A DNA stretch of 64,000 nucleotides, taken from positions 1 to 64,000 of the forward strand of contig JAXHOK010000031.1 in assembly GCA_034519515.1 (NCBI GenBank), given 5' to 3'. Both the position numbers and the translations under genes were made by a program. Within the stretch, counting starts at the first letter, position 1, and the number at the start of each line of letters is the position of its first letter. Below the pieces are notes generated by a model. The model made no database searches, was not told the DNA's origin, and saw only the letters and a program-made list of their open reading frames with translations. This DNA is from Arcicella sp034519515 (lineage in GTDB: Bacteria; Bacteroidota; Bacteroidia; Cytophagales; Spirosomataceae). This document shows positions 24,673 to 34,302 of the stretch, in pieces.

Positions 24673-25185
24673 ATGCAAATTACGGATGGAAAAGTTGTTA
24701 CCTTGGGCTACGAACTAACAGTAACAGATGCCGATGGGCAAAAAGAATTAATTGAAACTGTGGAGCAAGACGACCCAATGGCGTTTATTCAAGGCATGAG
24801 TGGCTTGCCAGAAGCCTTTGAAACTAACATAAACGGACTTTCGGTAGGAGATACTTTTGAATTTGCCATTCCTGCGGAAGAAGGTTATGGCGAATACGAC
24901 CATGCTGCTATCGTGGAATTGCCAAAAGATATTTTCAAAGTTGATGGTGAATTTGTGGAAGAAATGCTTGAAGTAGGAAACTACTTGCCCATGACTGATG
25001 ATAAAGGCGAACAATTAAATGGCAGAATTTTAGCCGTTGAAGAAAATTTTGTAAGAATGGATTTCAACCACCCTTTGGCGGATAAAGAAATGTTTTTCAA
25101 AGGAACAATCATAGGAATCAGAGACGCAACAACTTCGGAACTGGAACACGGTCATGTACACGGAGACGGTGGCGTACATCATTAG
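24673..25185 (+). CDS. slyD: FKBP-type peptidyl-prolyl isomerase, SlyD-like
   Basis: This 170-residue protein has the split FKBP domain of SlyD enzymes. The first part (GKVVTLGYELTVTDADGQ to DTFEFAIPAEEGYGEYD) is followed by an inserted chaperone flap (about residues 78-130). The domain then closes with MDFNHPLADKEMFFKGTIIGI. The tail is His-rich (HGHVHGDGGVHH), suited to nickel binding. It acts in cytoplasmic folding and metal handling. Monocistronic. Confidence 0.93.
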   Translation: MQITDGKVVTLGYELTVTDADGQKELIETVEQDDPMAFIQGMSGLPEAFETNINGLSVGDTFEFAIPAEEGYGEYDHAAIVELPKDIFKVDGEFVEEMLEVGNYLPMTDDKGEQLNGRILAVEENFVRMDFNHPLADKEMFFKGTIIGIRDATTSELEHGHVHGDGGVHH

Positions 25186-25190
25186 GATTT

Positions 25191-25297
25191 GGTTATCAGT
25201 TATTGGTTAGTTGTTATTCGTTACTTTCTGTATGAGTTTCCTAAACAAATAACCAATAACAGATAACTCAGTAACAGATATCCAGTAACTAATAAAC
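25191..25297. repeat. Heptad-repeat hairpin (GTTATTG type) before the dCMP deaminase gene
   Basis: Left arm heptamers GGTTATC, AGTTATT, GGTTAGT (25191-25225) are mirrored by CAATAAC, AGATAAC, CAGTAAC (25247-25289). One 8-base step breaks the register at 25268. It fills the gap from the slyD-like stop codon to the next ATG. Confidence 0.75.
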
Positions 25298-25298
25298 T

Positions 25299-25763
25299 AT
25301 GCAAAAACCAGCTTTTGATGATATTTTTATGGATTTGGCAGTAAATCTTGCCAAACGTTCACACTGTATTAAAGCCCAAGTTGGGGCGGTGCTTACCAAA
25401 GATACCCGTATTATTTCTATCGGTTATAATGGTCCACCCGCAGGTACGCACAATTGTGATGAAGAATTCCCGATTGGTGGTTGTGAGAGAGACTCGAAAG
25501 GAAGTTGCTCCTTGGCTCTTCATGCTGAACAAAATGCGATACTTTATGCTGTGAAAAATGGTTCATCCATCGAAGAGGCAACTATTTATGTTACGCTTTC
25601 GCCATGTATTGCCTGTGCCAGGATTATTTATAGCATGAAAATTTCAAAAGTTATATTCCTACATTCTTATGCAGAATATAAGAAGATTGAGAAAGATGAA
25701 GGCGTGGAGTTTTTGAGAAAATTTGGGGTAGAGGTGGTGCGGTATATAGCAAGAGATGTTTGA
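25299..25763 (+). CDS. dCMP deaminase family protein
   Basis: This 154-residue zinc deaminase converts dCMP to dUMP for thymidylate synthesis. The zinc site is complete: the HAEQNA histidine and glutamate near residue 75, and both cysteines in LSPCIACARII near 107. GYNGPPAGTHNCDEEFPIGG near 47 is the usual substrate-side loop of ComEB-like enzymes. The stop codon lies inside a GATT-type repeat copy. Confidence 0.93.
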   Translation: MQKPAFDDIFMDLAVNLAKRSHCIKAQVGAVLTKDTRIISIGYNGPPAGTHNCDEEFPIGGCERDSKGSCSLALHAEQNAILYAVKNGSSIEEATIYVTLSPCIACARIIYSMKISKVIFLHSYAEYKKIEKDEGVEFLRKFGVEVVRYIARDV

Positions 25764-25855
25764 ACTTGGATTCGTGGGATTTACAGATTTTTTTGATTAA
25801 TCTACTCGACATATAATCCTGTAAATCCTAAAATCCCACGAATCCAAATTCAGAC
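25757..25855. repeat. GATT-type palindromic repeat, copy 3
   Basis: The ends TGTTTGAACTTGGATTCGT and ACGAATCCAAATTCAGAC are inverted. It overlaps the last codons of the dCMP deaminase gene and lies before the convergent U32 gene. Confidence 0.75.
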
Positions 25856-25884
25856 TGGGTCGCCAAGACAAAATATCACAGACA

Positions 25885-27774
25885 TTACTTCCTCCCAACA
25901 TACCCCAACTGCTCATCTTCATCCTCAAAAACCAATTCTGCATCTTTTTCCCAAATTTCCATTTCACAAGGCTTGCAGTTGAATTTTAGTTTATATTCGT
26001 TTTCGCCATTTTTCAGAATCAAAGGTTCTACTAATTTTTCGCCCATCGTGTCCCGTTGAAATCTGGCACATTTTCCTAATTCGTATTTTACGCAATATTT
26101 GGTCGTCATTACCCGTGCTTTTCCTGGATCCCATTGCAATTCAAAGGCTTTTTCAATTTCCGTTACCCCGTGTCTTTTGTAAAATGTTCTTGCCATTTTG
26201 TTGGAAACATTATACATAAAATCAAGCTGTTTAACAGGATAATCATGGTCAGTTTTTACAATTTGAAATTCCTTTCGATGGTATTCCTTTACCCGAATAT
26301 CAATCAATTGTTCCAAAACTTCTCTTCTAATTTCGTTGACTTTTGAAATAGGTAAAAACCAATTTTCTGAAAACTCAACCATCAACTCGTCCACAATAAA
26401 AGGCGTATTACCCGTTTTTGCCAAATTCTTTTTAATATTTGGAATGACAGAATCCTGATTTTTTGCTAATTCTTTCGATACTTGTATAGTTAAACTGCTT
26501 TGGTGTTCGTCTTCATCAATTGCCAATAATTGAAAACCATCTGGTGTTTCTGTAAAATTCAACGAAACGCCAATTTTCCGAACAACGCTGTTTTCTTGCT
26601 CTACCATTTTATTAAACTCGGCATCTGAATTCCTGTAAATTATTGTTCCAACTGGCAATGGTTTGAAGGTATTTGGCACAACTACATTGTTCACAATGAT
26701 ATTTATCTGAACACCGTCCGCTTCGTTATTTTCATTGATAAAAAATAGTCCATCGCCATTATTCAATTTTTCATAATTTTCAATTATATATCCATTTGCC
26801 TTGATTTCCAGCAACTTACCAATCAATTGCCCTTGCGATTTTGGACTTTCCCAATTACCGATTCTCTCTTTGCGTTTATTAACAAAATAGTCAGTATAGC
26901 CTCTGTTGAAACTTCTATCCATTTCTGGCTCAAAATTATAGAAGGTTCTACCCGACGAAGCCTTTTGAAAATTCTCATTATTTTCCAAAAACGCATCTAA
27001 GCGTCTTCTCAAATAGGAAGTATTATTTTTAACATAAACCATATCTTTCAAACGCCCTTCGATTTTAAAAGATGTAATCCCTGCTTCGATTAGGTTGGGT
27101 AATTGGTCGCTCAAATCTAAATCTTTGATGGATAGTAAATGACTATTGGCAATCAGAGTATCGCCCTTTCCATCAATCAACTGATAAGGCAAACGACAAT
27201 TTTGGGCACACGAGCCTCTATTGGCACTACGCTCACCATTGGCAACGCTCATGTAACAATTCCCACTAAACGATACACATAAAGCCCCAGAAACAAAGAA
27301 CTCTAATTCTACATCGGTGGCTTCACTAATTTCTTTGATTTGGTCTAAATTCAATTCTCTTGCTAACACCACTCGTTTCATGCCTGCATCTTTCAAGAAT
27401 TTTACGTGCTTGGGGTCTCTGTTATTCGCTTGCGTACTGGCGTGGATGACAATTGGTGGCAAATCCATTTCCATGATTGCCATATCTTGAATAATGAGAG
27501 CATCCACACCAATATTGTATAATTGGTAAATGAGCTTTCTACACATTTCCAATTCATTATCATACAGGATGGTATTGACTACTACAAAAACCTGTGCTTT
27601 GAACAAATGGGCATAACGTACCATTTCCGCAATATCTTCAATAGAATTAGTCGCATTTGTTCTTGCTCCAAAAGCTGGAGCTCCAATATATACAGCATCA
27701 GCCCCAGCATTAATAGCAGCCATTCCTTGAATCAAGTTTTTGGCAGGAGCAAGAATTTCAATTTTCTTTTTCAT
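25885..27774 (-). CDS. U32 family protein (RlhA/YhbU-like)
   Basis: This 629-residue protein has the U32 N-terminal barrel (KKIEILAPAKNLIQGMAAINAG, then GADAVYIG). The Cys-rich signature is GNCYMSVANGERSANRGSCAQNC near residue 170, with SIKDLDLSDQLPNLIEAG and TSFKIEGR near 230. The long C-terminal part carries more cysteines (KYCVKYELGKCAR, CKPCE). Formerly called peptidases, characterised relatives are prephenate-using or Fe-S RNA hydroxylases; E. coli RlhA hydroxylates 23S rRNA. An RNA-modifying role is therefore likelier than proteolysis here. Confidence 0.85.
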   Translation of the reverse strand: MKKKIEILAPAKNLIQGMAAINAGADAVYIGAPAFGARTNATNSIEDIAEMVRYAHLFKAQVFVVVNTILYDNELEMCRKLIYQLYNIGVDALIIQDMAIMEMDLPPIVIHASTQANNRDPKHVKFLKDAGMKRVVLARELNLDQIKEISEATDVELEFFVSGALCVSFSGNCYMSVANGERSANRGSCAQNCRLPYQLIDGKGDTLIANSHLLSIKDLDLSDQLPNLIEAGITSFKIEGRLKDMVYVKNNTSYLRRRLDAFLENNENFQKASSGRTFYNFEPEMDRSFNRGYTDYFVNKRKERIGNWESPKSQGQLIGKLLEIKANGYIIENYEKLNNGDGLFFINENNEADGVQINIIVNNVVVPNTFKPLPVGTIIYRNSDAEFNKMVEQENSVVRKIGVSLNFTETPDGFQLLAIDEDEHQSSLTIQVSKELAKNQDSVIPNIKKNLAKTGNTPFIVDELMVEFSENWFLPISKVNEIRREVLEQLIDIRVKEYHRKEFQIVKTDHDYPVKQLDFMYNVSNKMARTFYKRHGVTEIEKAFELQWDPGKARVMTTKYCVKYELGKCARFQRDTMGEKLVEPLILKNGENEYKLKFNCKPCEMEIWEKDAELVFEDEDEQLGYVGRK

Positions 27775-27854
27775 ACGTTTTAATTACGATGATTCTACTT
27801 GTAATAATGTATAAAATTAATAAATACTGGATGAAAGATTCAATACTTTGCAAA

Positions 27855-27937
27855 TGTAGAGACAAGGCACTGCCTTGTCTAATCGCTGTCAGATTATTAG
27901 ACATTAATAAGACAAGGCAGTGCCTTGTCTCTACATA
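27855..27937. repeat. Palindrome of palindromes, AGACAAGGCA type
   Basis: TGTAGAGACAAGGCACTGCC begins the left arm and its inverted copy ends the right arm (GCCTTGTCTCTACA). Each arm holds AGACAAGGCA-n-TGCCTTGTCT, itself a palindrome. Similar GTAGAGAC repeats are known in several bacterial phyla. Confidence 0.75.
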
Positions 27938-27959
27938 TTATCAACGCACAGTATAAATA

Positions 27960-27997
27960 CAAAAACGCCTCACCAAAAAAATGATGTGGCGTTTTTA
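27960..27997 (-). terminator. Terminator of rpoD
   Basis: AAAAACGCC and GGCGTTTTT form a stem around a loop of about 19 bases, with T runs in both directions, just after the rpoD stop codon on the minus strand. Confidence 0.8.
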
Positions 27998-28018
27998 AAA
28001 CTTTATAATTCAAAAAAT

Positions 28019-28882
28019 CTACCCCAAATAAGTCTTCAAAGCCTTACTTCTCGAAGTGTGTCTCAATCGGCGAATGGCTTTTTCTTTGATTTGACGTACA
28101 CGCTCACGGGTAAGATTGAATTTTTCTCCAATTTCTTCCAAAGTCATAGCGTGTTCTCCGTTCAAGCCGAAATACAAAGTAACAACATCCGCCTCACGTT
28201 GAGTTAATGTTGATAAAGCTCTTTGAACTTCTCTACGCAATGAATCATTAATCAAACCTGAATCAGGCTTGTCTTCTCCGTCATTTTCCAAAACGTCCAA
28301 TAATGAGTTTTCTTCTCCTTGCACAAAAGGGGCATCCATAGATACGTGACGACCCGATATTTTCAAGGTATCAACTACTTCACCCGTTGAAATTTCCAAT
28401 ACTTCGGCTAATTCTTCGGGGGTTGGTTCACGCTCAAATTTTTGCTCTAATTCCGAAAATGTTTTCGAGATTTTATTCAGCGAACCCACACGGTTCAATG
28501 GCAAACGTACAATACGAGACTGTTCTGCCAAAGCCTGTAAAATTGATTGACGAATCCACCAAACGGCATACGAAATAAATTTAAAACCACGAGTTTCATC
28601 AAAACGTTGAGCCGCTTTGATAAGCCCCAAGTTTCCTTCATTGATAAGATCGCCGAGGCTAAGTCCTTGGTTTTGATACTGTTTGGCTACTGAAACCACA
28701 AAACGAAGGTTTGCTTTGGTTAATCTTTCCAAGGAAAGTTGGTCTCCGTCACGTATTTTTTGAGCTAAAATAACTTCCTCCTCGGGTGTTAGCAAATCCA
28801 CCTTTCCAATTTCTTGCAAATACTTATCAAGTGACTGACTTTCTCGGTTCGTGATTTGCTTACTAATTTTTAGCTGTCTCAT
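28019..28882 (-). CDS. rpoD: Primary RNA polymerase sigma factor
   Basis: This 287-residue housekeeping sigma factor is of the short Bacteroidota form, lacking region 1.1 and the long non-conserved insert. Region 1.2 is DKYLQEIGKVDLLTPEEE. Region 2 runs from LTKANLRFVVSVAKQYQNQG with GDLINEGNLGLIKAA to FKFISYAVWWIRQSI. Region 3 includes SRIVRLPLNRVG, and region 4 ends with LTRERVRQIKEKAIRRLR. It would recognise the TAnnTTTG/TTG promoters seen in this window. Confidence 0.97.
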   Translation of the reverse strand: MRQLKISKQITNRESQSLDKYLQEIGKVDLLTPEEEVILAQKIRDGDQLSLERLTKANLRFVVSVAKQYQNQGLSLGDLINEGNLGLIKAAQRFDETRGFKFISYAVWWIRQSILQALAEQSRIVRLPLNRVGSLNKISKTFSELEQKFEREPTPEELAEVLEISTGEVVDTLKISGRHVSMDAPFVQGEENSLLDVLENDGEDKPDSGLINDSLRREVQRALSTLTQREADVVTLYFGLNGEHAMTLEEIGEKFNLTRERVRQIKEKAIRRLRHTSRSKALKTYLG

Positions 28883-29085
28883 ATTCTATCGGTGATAATT
28901 TGAAATGGTTAACAAAACCTTAATTATGGAAAAAACCAAACGATTATTTAAGCACATTCGTCTATATATAATCGTTTGGTAGGTAATAGTTTAATTTTAT
29001 GAAATGTATTTTGAAAGTAAAAGTAAATTTTACCTTTAAAATACTTAGTTCACAAATCAATAACGTAATTAAACGTTCCTTTGTT

Positions 29086-31215
29086 CTATGCTTTGTCTGG
29101 TTTTGGTAAAAGTACCTTTCTCGACAAGCGGAATTTCCCCGTTTTCTTATCAACTTCAATCAATTGAACTTTTACTTTTTCACCAATCGTCAGCACACCC
29201 TCAACGGTTTCTAAACGTTCCCATTTTATTTCAGAAATGTGTAACAAACCATCTTTACCAGGTAAGAATTCTACAAAAGCTCCAAATGGCATAATTGATT
29301 TTACAACGCCATCATAAATTTCGCCTTCTTCTGGAATCATCACGATACCTTTAATCATTGCCACTGCTTTGTCCATAGACTCTTTGTTAGCAGAGAAAAC
29401 TGATACATAACCACCATCTGGTTTTTCTTCAATCGTAACCGTAGCTCCCGATTGCTTTTGGATATCTTGAACAACTTTACCACCTGGCCCGATTACTGCA
29501 CCAATTTGGTCTTTCATAATCTTGATGACCGTTGCACGTGGTGTATGAGGCTTCAATTCAGCTCTTGGAGCAGTAATTGCCTTTTTCATTTCACCCAAAA
29601 TATGCAAACGTCCTTGCTTTGCTTGATTCAAGGCTTCTACTAATACATCATACGAAAGTCCATCAACTTTAATGTCCATTTGACACGCTGTGATTCCTTT
29701 TTCTGTACCTGTTACCTTGAAATCCATATCTCCCAAGTGATCTTCATCACCTAAAATATCCGAAAGAACAGCATATTTACCAGTTTTTGGGTCAGAAATC
29801 AATCCCATCGCAATTCCAGAAACTGGTGCAGAGATTTTGATACCTGCATCCATCAATGCCAATGTTCCAGCACAAACTGTTGCCATTGAAGACGAACCGT
29901 TTGATTCTAAAATATCAGAAACCACACGAATTGTATATGGATTATCAACATCGGCAGGTAATACTTTTTTCAAAGAACGCATTGCCAAGTTTCCGTGACC
30001 AACTTCTCTACGACCTGGGGCTCTGTTTGGTTTTACTTCACCCGTTGAGAAGCCTGGAAAATTGTAGTGTAGAAGGAAACGATTATAACCTGATTCCATT
30101 ACTTGATCTACAATTTGCTCGTCCATTTTTGTACCTAATGTAACGGTAGTCAATGATTGCGTTTCGCCACGGGTAAATACTGCCGAACCGTGTGGAGAAG
30201 GTAAATAATCCACTTCGCAAGTGATTTGACGAATTTCATCTAATTTACGACCATCCAAACGGAAACGTTCTGTAATCACCATTTGGCGAACTGCCTCTTT
30301 CTCAATATCATGGAAATAAACTTTCGCTAATGATTTATTCACGCTTGAATCTTCTGGTAAAGCATCAAAATATTCTGCCTCAACTGCCTTGAATGACTCT
30401 CTGCGACCACTTTTACTTGGATTTGCCATTTTGGCAACTTCGTAAAACTTGTCATAATATCCATCCCAAAGGGCTTTCCGCAAATCTTCATCATGTGTTT
30501 CGTGTGAATAAACACGCTTTTCGGTTTTGCCAGCCATTTGTCCCAATTCAACCAAAGCTGCACAATGAACCTTGATTGCCTCGTGAGCCAAACGCAATGC
30601 TGTTAGCATATCTTCTTCCGAACATTCCAACATTTCGCCTTCAACCATCAAAATATCATTAGCATTTGCAGCAACGATAATTTCTAATTCAGCACTAACA
30701 ATTTGTGTATAGGCGGGGTTCACAACAAACTCACCATTTACTTTCGCTACACGAACTTCAGAAATTGGTCCATTGAAAGGAATATCCGAAACTGCCAAAG
30801 CCGCTGCTGCTGCCAAACCTGCAAAAGCATCGGGAGCAACATTTTCATCCGCAGAGATTAATTGGATATTTACTTGGGTATCAGCGTGATAATCAGATGG
30901 AAAAGTTGGGCGTAAAGCTCTATCTACCAAACGGCTTACTAAAATTTCATAGTCTGAAAGTCTTAATTCACGACGAAGGAAACTCCCTGGAATTTTTCCA
31001 GAAGCAGCAAATTTTTCTTGGTAATCAACTGAAAGCGGTAGGAAATCTACGCCTTCTTTGGCAAAATTTGATGAAACCACCGTTGCCAATAACATCATGT
31101 TGCCGCTTCTCACGACCACAGAACCATCCGCCTGTTTTGCGAGTTTGCCTGTTTCGATGGTGACTTTTTTACCATCGGGCATTATTATTTCTTTTGTAAT
31201 TATGTTAAAAGCCAT
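29086..31215 (-). CDS. pnp: Polyribonucleotide nucleotidyltransferase (PNPase)
   Basis: This 709-residue 3'-5' phosphorolytic exoribonuclease has two RNase PH domains (the first with GKIPGSFLRREL near residue 72, the second with FTRGETQSL near 350 and SDILGDEDHLGDMDFKV near 483). A KH domain (IGAVIGPGGKVVQDIQKQSG near 565) and an S1 domain (GAFVEFLPGKDGLLHISEI near 650) follow. It lies downstream of rpsO in the classical rpsO-pnp order, although a 316-base repeat-bearing spacer separates them. Confidence 0.97.
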   Translation of the reverse strand: MAFNIITKEIIMPDGKKVTIETGKLAKQADGSVVVRSGNMMLLATVVSSNFAKEGVDFLPLSVDYQEKFAASGKIPGSFLRRELRLSDYEILVSRLVDRALRPTFPSDYHADTQVNIQLISADENVAPDAFAGLAAAAALAVSDIPFNGPISEVRVAKVNGEFVVNPAYTQIVSAELEIIVAANANDILMVEGEMLECSEEDMLTALRLAHEAIKVHCAALVELGQMAGKTEKRVYSHETHDEDLRKALWDGYYDKFYEVAKMANPSKSGRRESFKAVEAEYFDALPEDSSVNKSLAKVYFHDIEKEAVRQMVITERFRLDGRKLDEIRQITCEVDYLPSPHGSAVFTRGETQSLTTVTLGTKMDEQIVDQVMESGYNRFLLHYNFPGFSTGEVKPNRAPGRREVGHGNLAMRSLKKVLPADVDNPYTIRVVSDILESNGSSSMATVCAGTLALMDAGIKISAPVSGIAMGLISDPKTGKYAVLSDILGDEDHLGDMDFKVTGTEKGITACQMDIKVDGLSYDVLVEALNQAKQGRLHILGEMKKAITAPRAELKPHTPRATVIKIMKDQIGAVIGPGGKVVQDIQKQSGATVTIEEKPDGGYVSVFSANKESMDKAVAMIKGIVMIPEEGEIYDGVVKSIMPFGAFVEFLPGKDGLLHISEIKWERLETVEGVLTIGEKVKVQLIEVDKKTGKFRLSRKVLLPKPDKA

Positions 31216-31404
31216 ATTTTTTGTTTTTTCCTTTTTAACTCACGTATTATTGAGTTTAACAATATAGAAAGGATTTTGTTGGATTTGTCTTGTTGATTCC
31301 TAAATCGTCATTCAATCTATGTTAATCGTTTAGAGCGTTATCTGGAATGACGATTTGTATTGAAATTAACGGGTATCCAAGGAGGGGAAATAAAAAGTAG
31401 GAAG

Positions 31405-31518
31405 AGAGTACTAAGTTGTATGTATTGGGTATTAAGTATTTCAGCAAAACAATAATTCAAAAAAGAAAATTGTTTTATAACATTCCTTAATACTTGGTAC
31501 ATAATACTTAATACTCCT
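31405..31518. repeat. Heptad-repeat hairpin (AAGTATT type) between rpsO and pnp
   Basis: Left heptamers such as GTACTAA, GTATTGG, GTATTAA (31409-31445) face right heptamers AATACTT, ACATAAT, AATACTC (31490-31517). No other feature was seen in the spacer 31216-31531. Confidence 0.7.
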
Positions 31519-31531
31519 CCCTACCCAAATA

Positions 31532-31807
31532 CTATTTTCTAATGCCGAGTTCAGCAATAATAGCACGATAACGAGAGATATCGACTTTGATTAGATAATC
31601 TAATAAAGCTCTACGCTTACCAACTAATTTCAAGAGTCCCAAACGTGTAGAGTGGTCTTTCTTGTTTTTCTTTAAATGTTCTGTCAAATGAGAGATTCTG
31701 AACGTGAATAACGCTATTTGCGACTCAGCAGAACCAGTATCAATTTTTGACTTCTCATGTCCACGAGATTCAAAAATCTCCTGTTTTACTTCTGAAGTTA
31801 AATACAT
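31532..31807 (-). CDS. rpsO: 30S ribosomal protein S15
   Basis: This 91-residue S15 binds 16S rRNA early in 30S assembly. Marks are GSAESQIALFTFRISHLTEH near residue 24 with KKDHSTRLGLLKLVGKRRAL near 47. I chose the internal ATG at 31807, which gives the family N-terminus MYLTSEVKQEIFE; a longer TTG-initiated frame would add 14 unrelated residues. It is upstream of pnp on the same strand. Confidence 0.95.
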   Translation of the reverse strand: MYLTSEVKQEIFESRGHEKSKIDTGSAESQIALFTFRISHLTEHLKKNKKDHSTRLGLLKLVGKRRALLDYLIKVDISRYRAIIAELGIRK

Positions 31808-31860
31808 CTTCAACCAGTTTAAATTGTTAATAAATATGAAAACGTGCAAAATTACCGTTT

Positions 31861-33369
31861 TTAATCGGCATTAGCAAGTTTATAATTCTTTTTATTCATA
31901 AACCAAACGACTAATTTGGATTTCATAATTTTCTCTTTCCAACGGTTGAAAATAATGATGTAATTATCAGCTTCAAATAATCGTGAGTCATTTCTGGCTT
32001 TATTTAGAAAATACAAACCTATCAAAAATAAAACCGTATTTGACAACCACGCCCCAACTTGAACGATTAAACGACTCTCTTTTGCTGCTTTCTCGCCCTG
32101 CTGTGTCATCACGTACATTAAGATAAAAAATACAATTGCTACCACCACTGGCAATCCAAATCCCCCTTTTTTGATAATTCCACCCAAAGGTGCTCCAATC
32201 AAAAACATCACAAAAACCGCAATTGCACCCGTGAATTTACGATGCCATTCCAAATCTGTTTTATCATAATCTTCTTCTTTGGCAATCAAAGCGGAACTGT
32301 TTGAATCAATCGTAGTAGCAACGGTATTGGCTTGTGATAGTGCATAATCTACGTTTTGAGCATTATAGTGCATAGATTTTTGTTTTTTAATCAGCAGTGA
32401 ATCAATCCAAGCAATCTTCTTATTTTTTATTAAGTTTTGACCTACTTTTGAGTCCTTTGCGAGGGCTTTATTTTCATACAAAAAATAGTTGGGGATTGTG
32501 ATATAAAAACCTTCCTTAATTTGTTGGTATGACTTTTTTAATGAATCCGAATCATAACTTAATTGTTCAATTCCTTTCATCATTTGGTGGTGCGCAAACT
32601 GGTCTTCTTCGGTTTTGTGCATATCAAAAGCCGACAGACTCATTATTTGTTTGCTTTTTTTGAAACCGTTGGAAGACAAATCGGTTTGATTGGAATTACT
32701 GGTTTTATCAGCATCTTCGTTGTAATCATTACCGTTGAATAATTCAAAAACTAAGTATTGTTTATCCATAATGGTGTACATCAAAGCAGAATCAGCGATG
32801 GTTACGTGGCGGTCTCCGTCATTTTTAGTGTGGTCGAAAATGATGATATTTTTTAGGGTCTTGTTATCGGGATATTTTTTGGAAATTTTAATACTATATC
32901 CTGGTAAATCGTTATAAAAAATGCCTTCTTTAATATTCAGCGTGGTTTTTGTGGTTTTTATGTCATATAATAAACTGTACCCTTTAAGATTTGCCCAAGG
33001 AAGTGCCACATTATTAAACCAAAAGGTAAAAACTGTAATCATTAAAGTCACTACAAACATTGGTAGCATAGCTCTTGTAATAGAAATCCCTGCACTTTTG
33101 ATAGCAGTAAGTTCAAAATATTCGCCCAAATTACCGTAAGTCATTAGGGACGATAATAACATTGCTAATGGTAAAGCAATAGGAACTGTGATTAAACTAA
33201 AATAAAAGAAGAGCTTTAGGTATAATTCTAATCCTAAATCTTTACCAAAAAGGTCTGCGAAATAGGTAACGATTATGCGCATCAAGAAAATGAAAATTAC
33301 TACTGCCAACGTAGTAATAAATGGTTTCCAGAAGGATCTTAGAATTAATTTATCAATTTTTTTAATCAT
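31861..33369 (-). CDS. LptF/LptG family permease
   Basis: This 502-residue inner-membrane protein belongs to the YjgP/YjgQ family, which extracts lipopolysaccharide for export with LptB. Membrane helices occur at residues 15-120 and again around 370-460, flanking a large periplasmic domain. The N-terminus KKIDKLILRSFWKPFITTL and FMRIIVTYFADLFGKDL are typical, as is FLIGAPLGGIIKKGGFGLPV near 390. Only one homologue is in this window; the partner and LptB must be elsewhere. A central stretch rich in Ser, Asp and Lys (about 210-330) is longer than in E. coli homologues. Confidence 0.9.
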   Translation of the reverse strand: MIKKIDKLILRSFWKPFITTLAVVIFIFLMRIIVTYFADLFGKDLGLELYLKLFFYFSLITVPIALPLAMLLSSLMTYGNLGEYFELTAIKSAGISITRAMLPMFVVTLMITVFTFWFNNVALPWANLKGYSLLYDIKTTKTTLNIKEGIFYNDLPGYSIKISKKYPDNKTLKNIIIFDHTKNDGDRHVTIADSALMYTIMDKQYLVFELFNGNDYNEDADKTSNSNQTDLSSNGFKKSKQIMSLSAFDMHKTEEDQFAHHQMMKGIEQLSYDSDSLKKSYQQIKEGFYITIPNYFLYENKALAKDSKVGQNLIKNKKIAWIDSLLIKKQKSMHYNAQNVDYALSQANTVATTIDSNSSALIAKEEDYDKTDLEWHRKFTGAIAVFVMFLIGAPLGGIIKKGGFGLPVVVAIVFFILMYVMTQQGEKAAKESRLIVQVGAWLSNTVLFLIGLYFLNKARNDSRLFEADNYIIIFNRWKEKIMKSKLVVWFMNKKNYKLANAD

Positions 33370-33404
33370 TTTGAAGTAGTAAGTATCAAGTCGTTGAAAA
33401 ATAA

Positions 33405-33437
33405 AATGCTCGTGTATCGGATAGAGACACGAGCATT
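33405..33437 (-). terminator. Terminator of the START-like gene
   Basis: AATGCTCGTGT and ACACGAGCATT form a perfect 11-pair stem. Read on the minus strand it is followed by TTTTATTTTT. Confidence 0.75.
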
Positions 33438-33577
33438 GTGTCGTTCTTTTACTTAGAACGTAAAATTGCAGATAATGATTTACAAGAGTGTTAGGTTTAA
33501 GAAAATTTAAGAATTCAATTTAAAAATTTGAGAGTCTAACAGGCAAGTCTTCATTATCAAATTGGCACATTTTTAAA

Positions 33578-33970
33578 TCAATTTCCCACAATTTCCTTCA
33601 GTTTAAAAATTAAATCTTCCCATAATTCATTTAGTTCATCATCGTCAGTATTACTTGAATAATCAATAACCTTCAAATAAGTTGAACCTGTTAAATCGCT
33701 TACATCCAACTTGAACTCAAGATAATTGTGGTCTTTTTCTTCTGGATTGGCGGGTATAAAATCAAATTTGGCTGATTTTTGAAACCTTAGTTGAGATAAT
33801 TTTGCTACGTGATTCTCACCATCCCAAAAGAAATCGAAGGTTGTGCTATCCTTCAAAATCACCTTTTCGGCAAACCACTGTTGTAAGCCTGAGGCTTGGC
33901 TTAGATATGGGAATAAGACCTTCGGAGAGGCTCTTAGTTCAAACTCTGCTGTAAATTTATGTTTACTCAT
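33578..33970 (-). CDS. START-like (SRPBCC) domain protein
   Basis: The product of about 130 residues opens SKHKFTAEFELRASPKVLFP and contains SGLQQWFAEKVILKD near residue 28 and DFFWDGENHVAKL near 47. This matches the START_2/AHSA1-like group of small SRPBCC proteins widespread in Bacteroidota. The fold binds hydrophobic ligands; the actual ligand is unknown. The ATG at 33970 gives the more typical start; one two codons earlier is possible. It has its own terminator. Confidence 0.8.
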   Translation of the reverse strand: MSKHKFTAEFELRASPKVLFPYLSQASGLQQWFAEKVILKDSTTFDFFWDGENHVAKLSQLRFQKSAKFDFIPANPEEKDHNYLEFKLDVSDLTGSTYLKVIDYSSNTDDDELNELWEDLIFKLKEIVGN

Positions 33971-33976
33971 TTCCAA

Positions 33977-34255
33977 CCACAGTTAATGTGTAGGTTTTCC
34001 AAACGGATTTTTACACGGTAATATATTTCTGAAACTCTATGTTGGCAAAGTTATAAATCTAAAACATATTCGCAAGTTTTTTTTTGTGATTTATCAAAAA
34101 AAGTAAAAATAAAATCGCTTTTTACCTGATTGTCAGGACTTTAATACTTGGAATAATTTAATTTATCTCAAACCGTTTATTACTTTAAATGATGTGCTTA
34201 AAGTGCTGATTGTCAATATTTTAATAAATATTTTTAAATAAAATGCAAAAATGAT
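33977..34255. other. A/T-rich spacer upstream of the tRNA gene
   Basis: No gene or repeat family member was recognised here; the sequence is A/T-rich with scattered T runs. Confidence 0.4.
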
Positions 34256-34286
34256 TTGTCTTGAAATATTAAAACTCCTAATTTTG
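34256..34286 (+). promoter_or_regulatory. tRNA promoter (-33 TTG, -7 TAATTTTG)
   Basis: TTG (34256-34258) and TAATTTTG (34279-34286) are 20 bases apart, a good Bacteroidota promoter, 16 bases before the mature tRNA. Confidence 0.7.
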
Positions 34287-34302
34287 CACCATGATTTCTT
34301 GC

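Noticed and set aside
29086..31215. Many plus-strand open frames across pnp, dnaE, rpoD and topA
   Set aside because: They overlap strongly conserved genes on the other strand and show no family motifs of their own.
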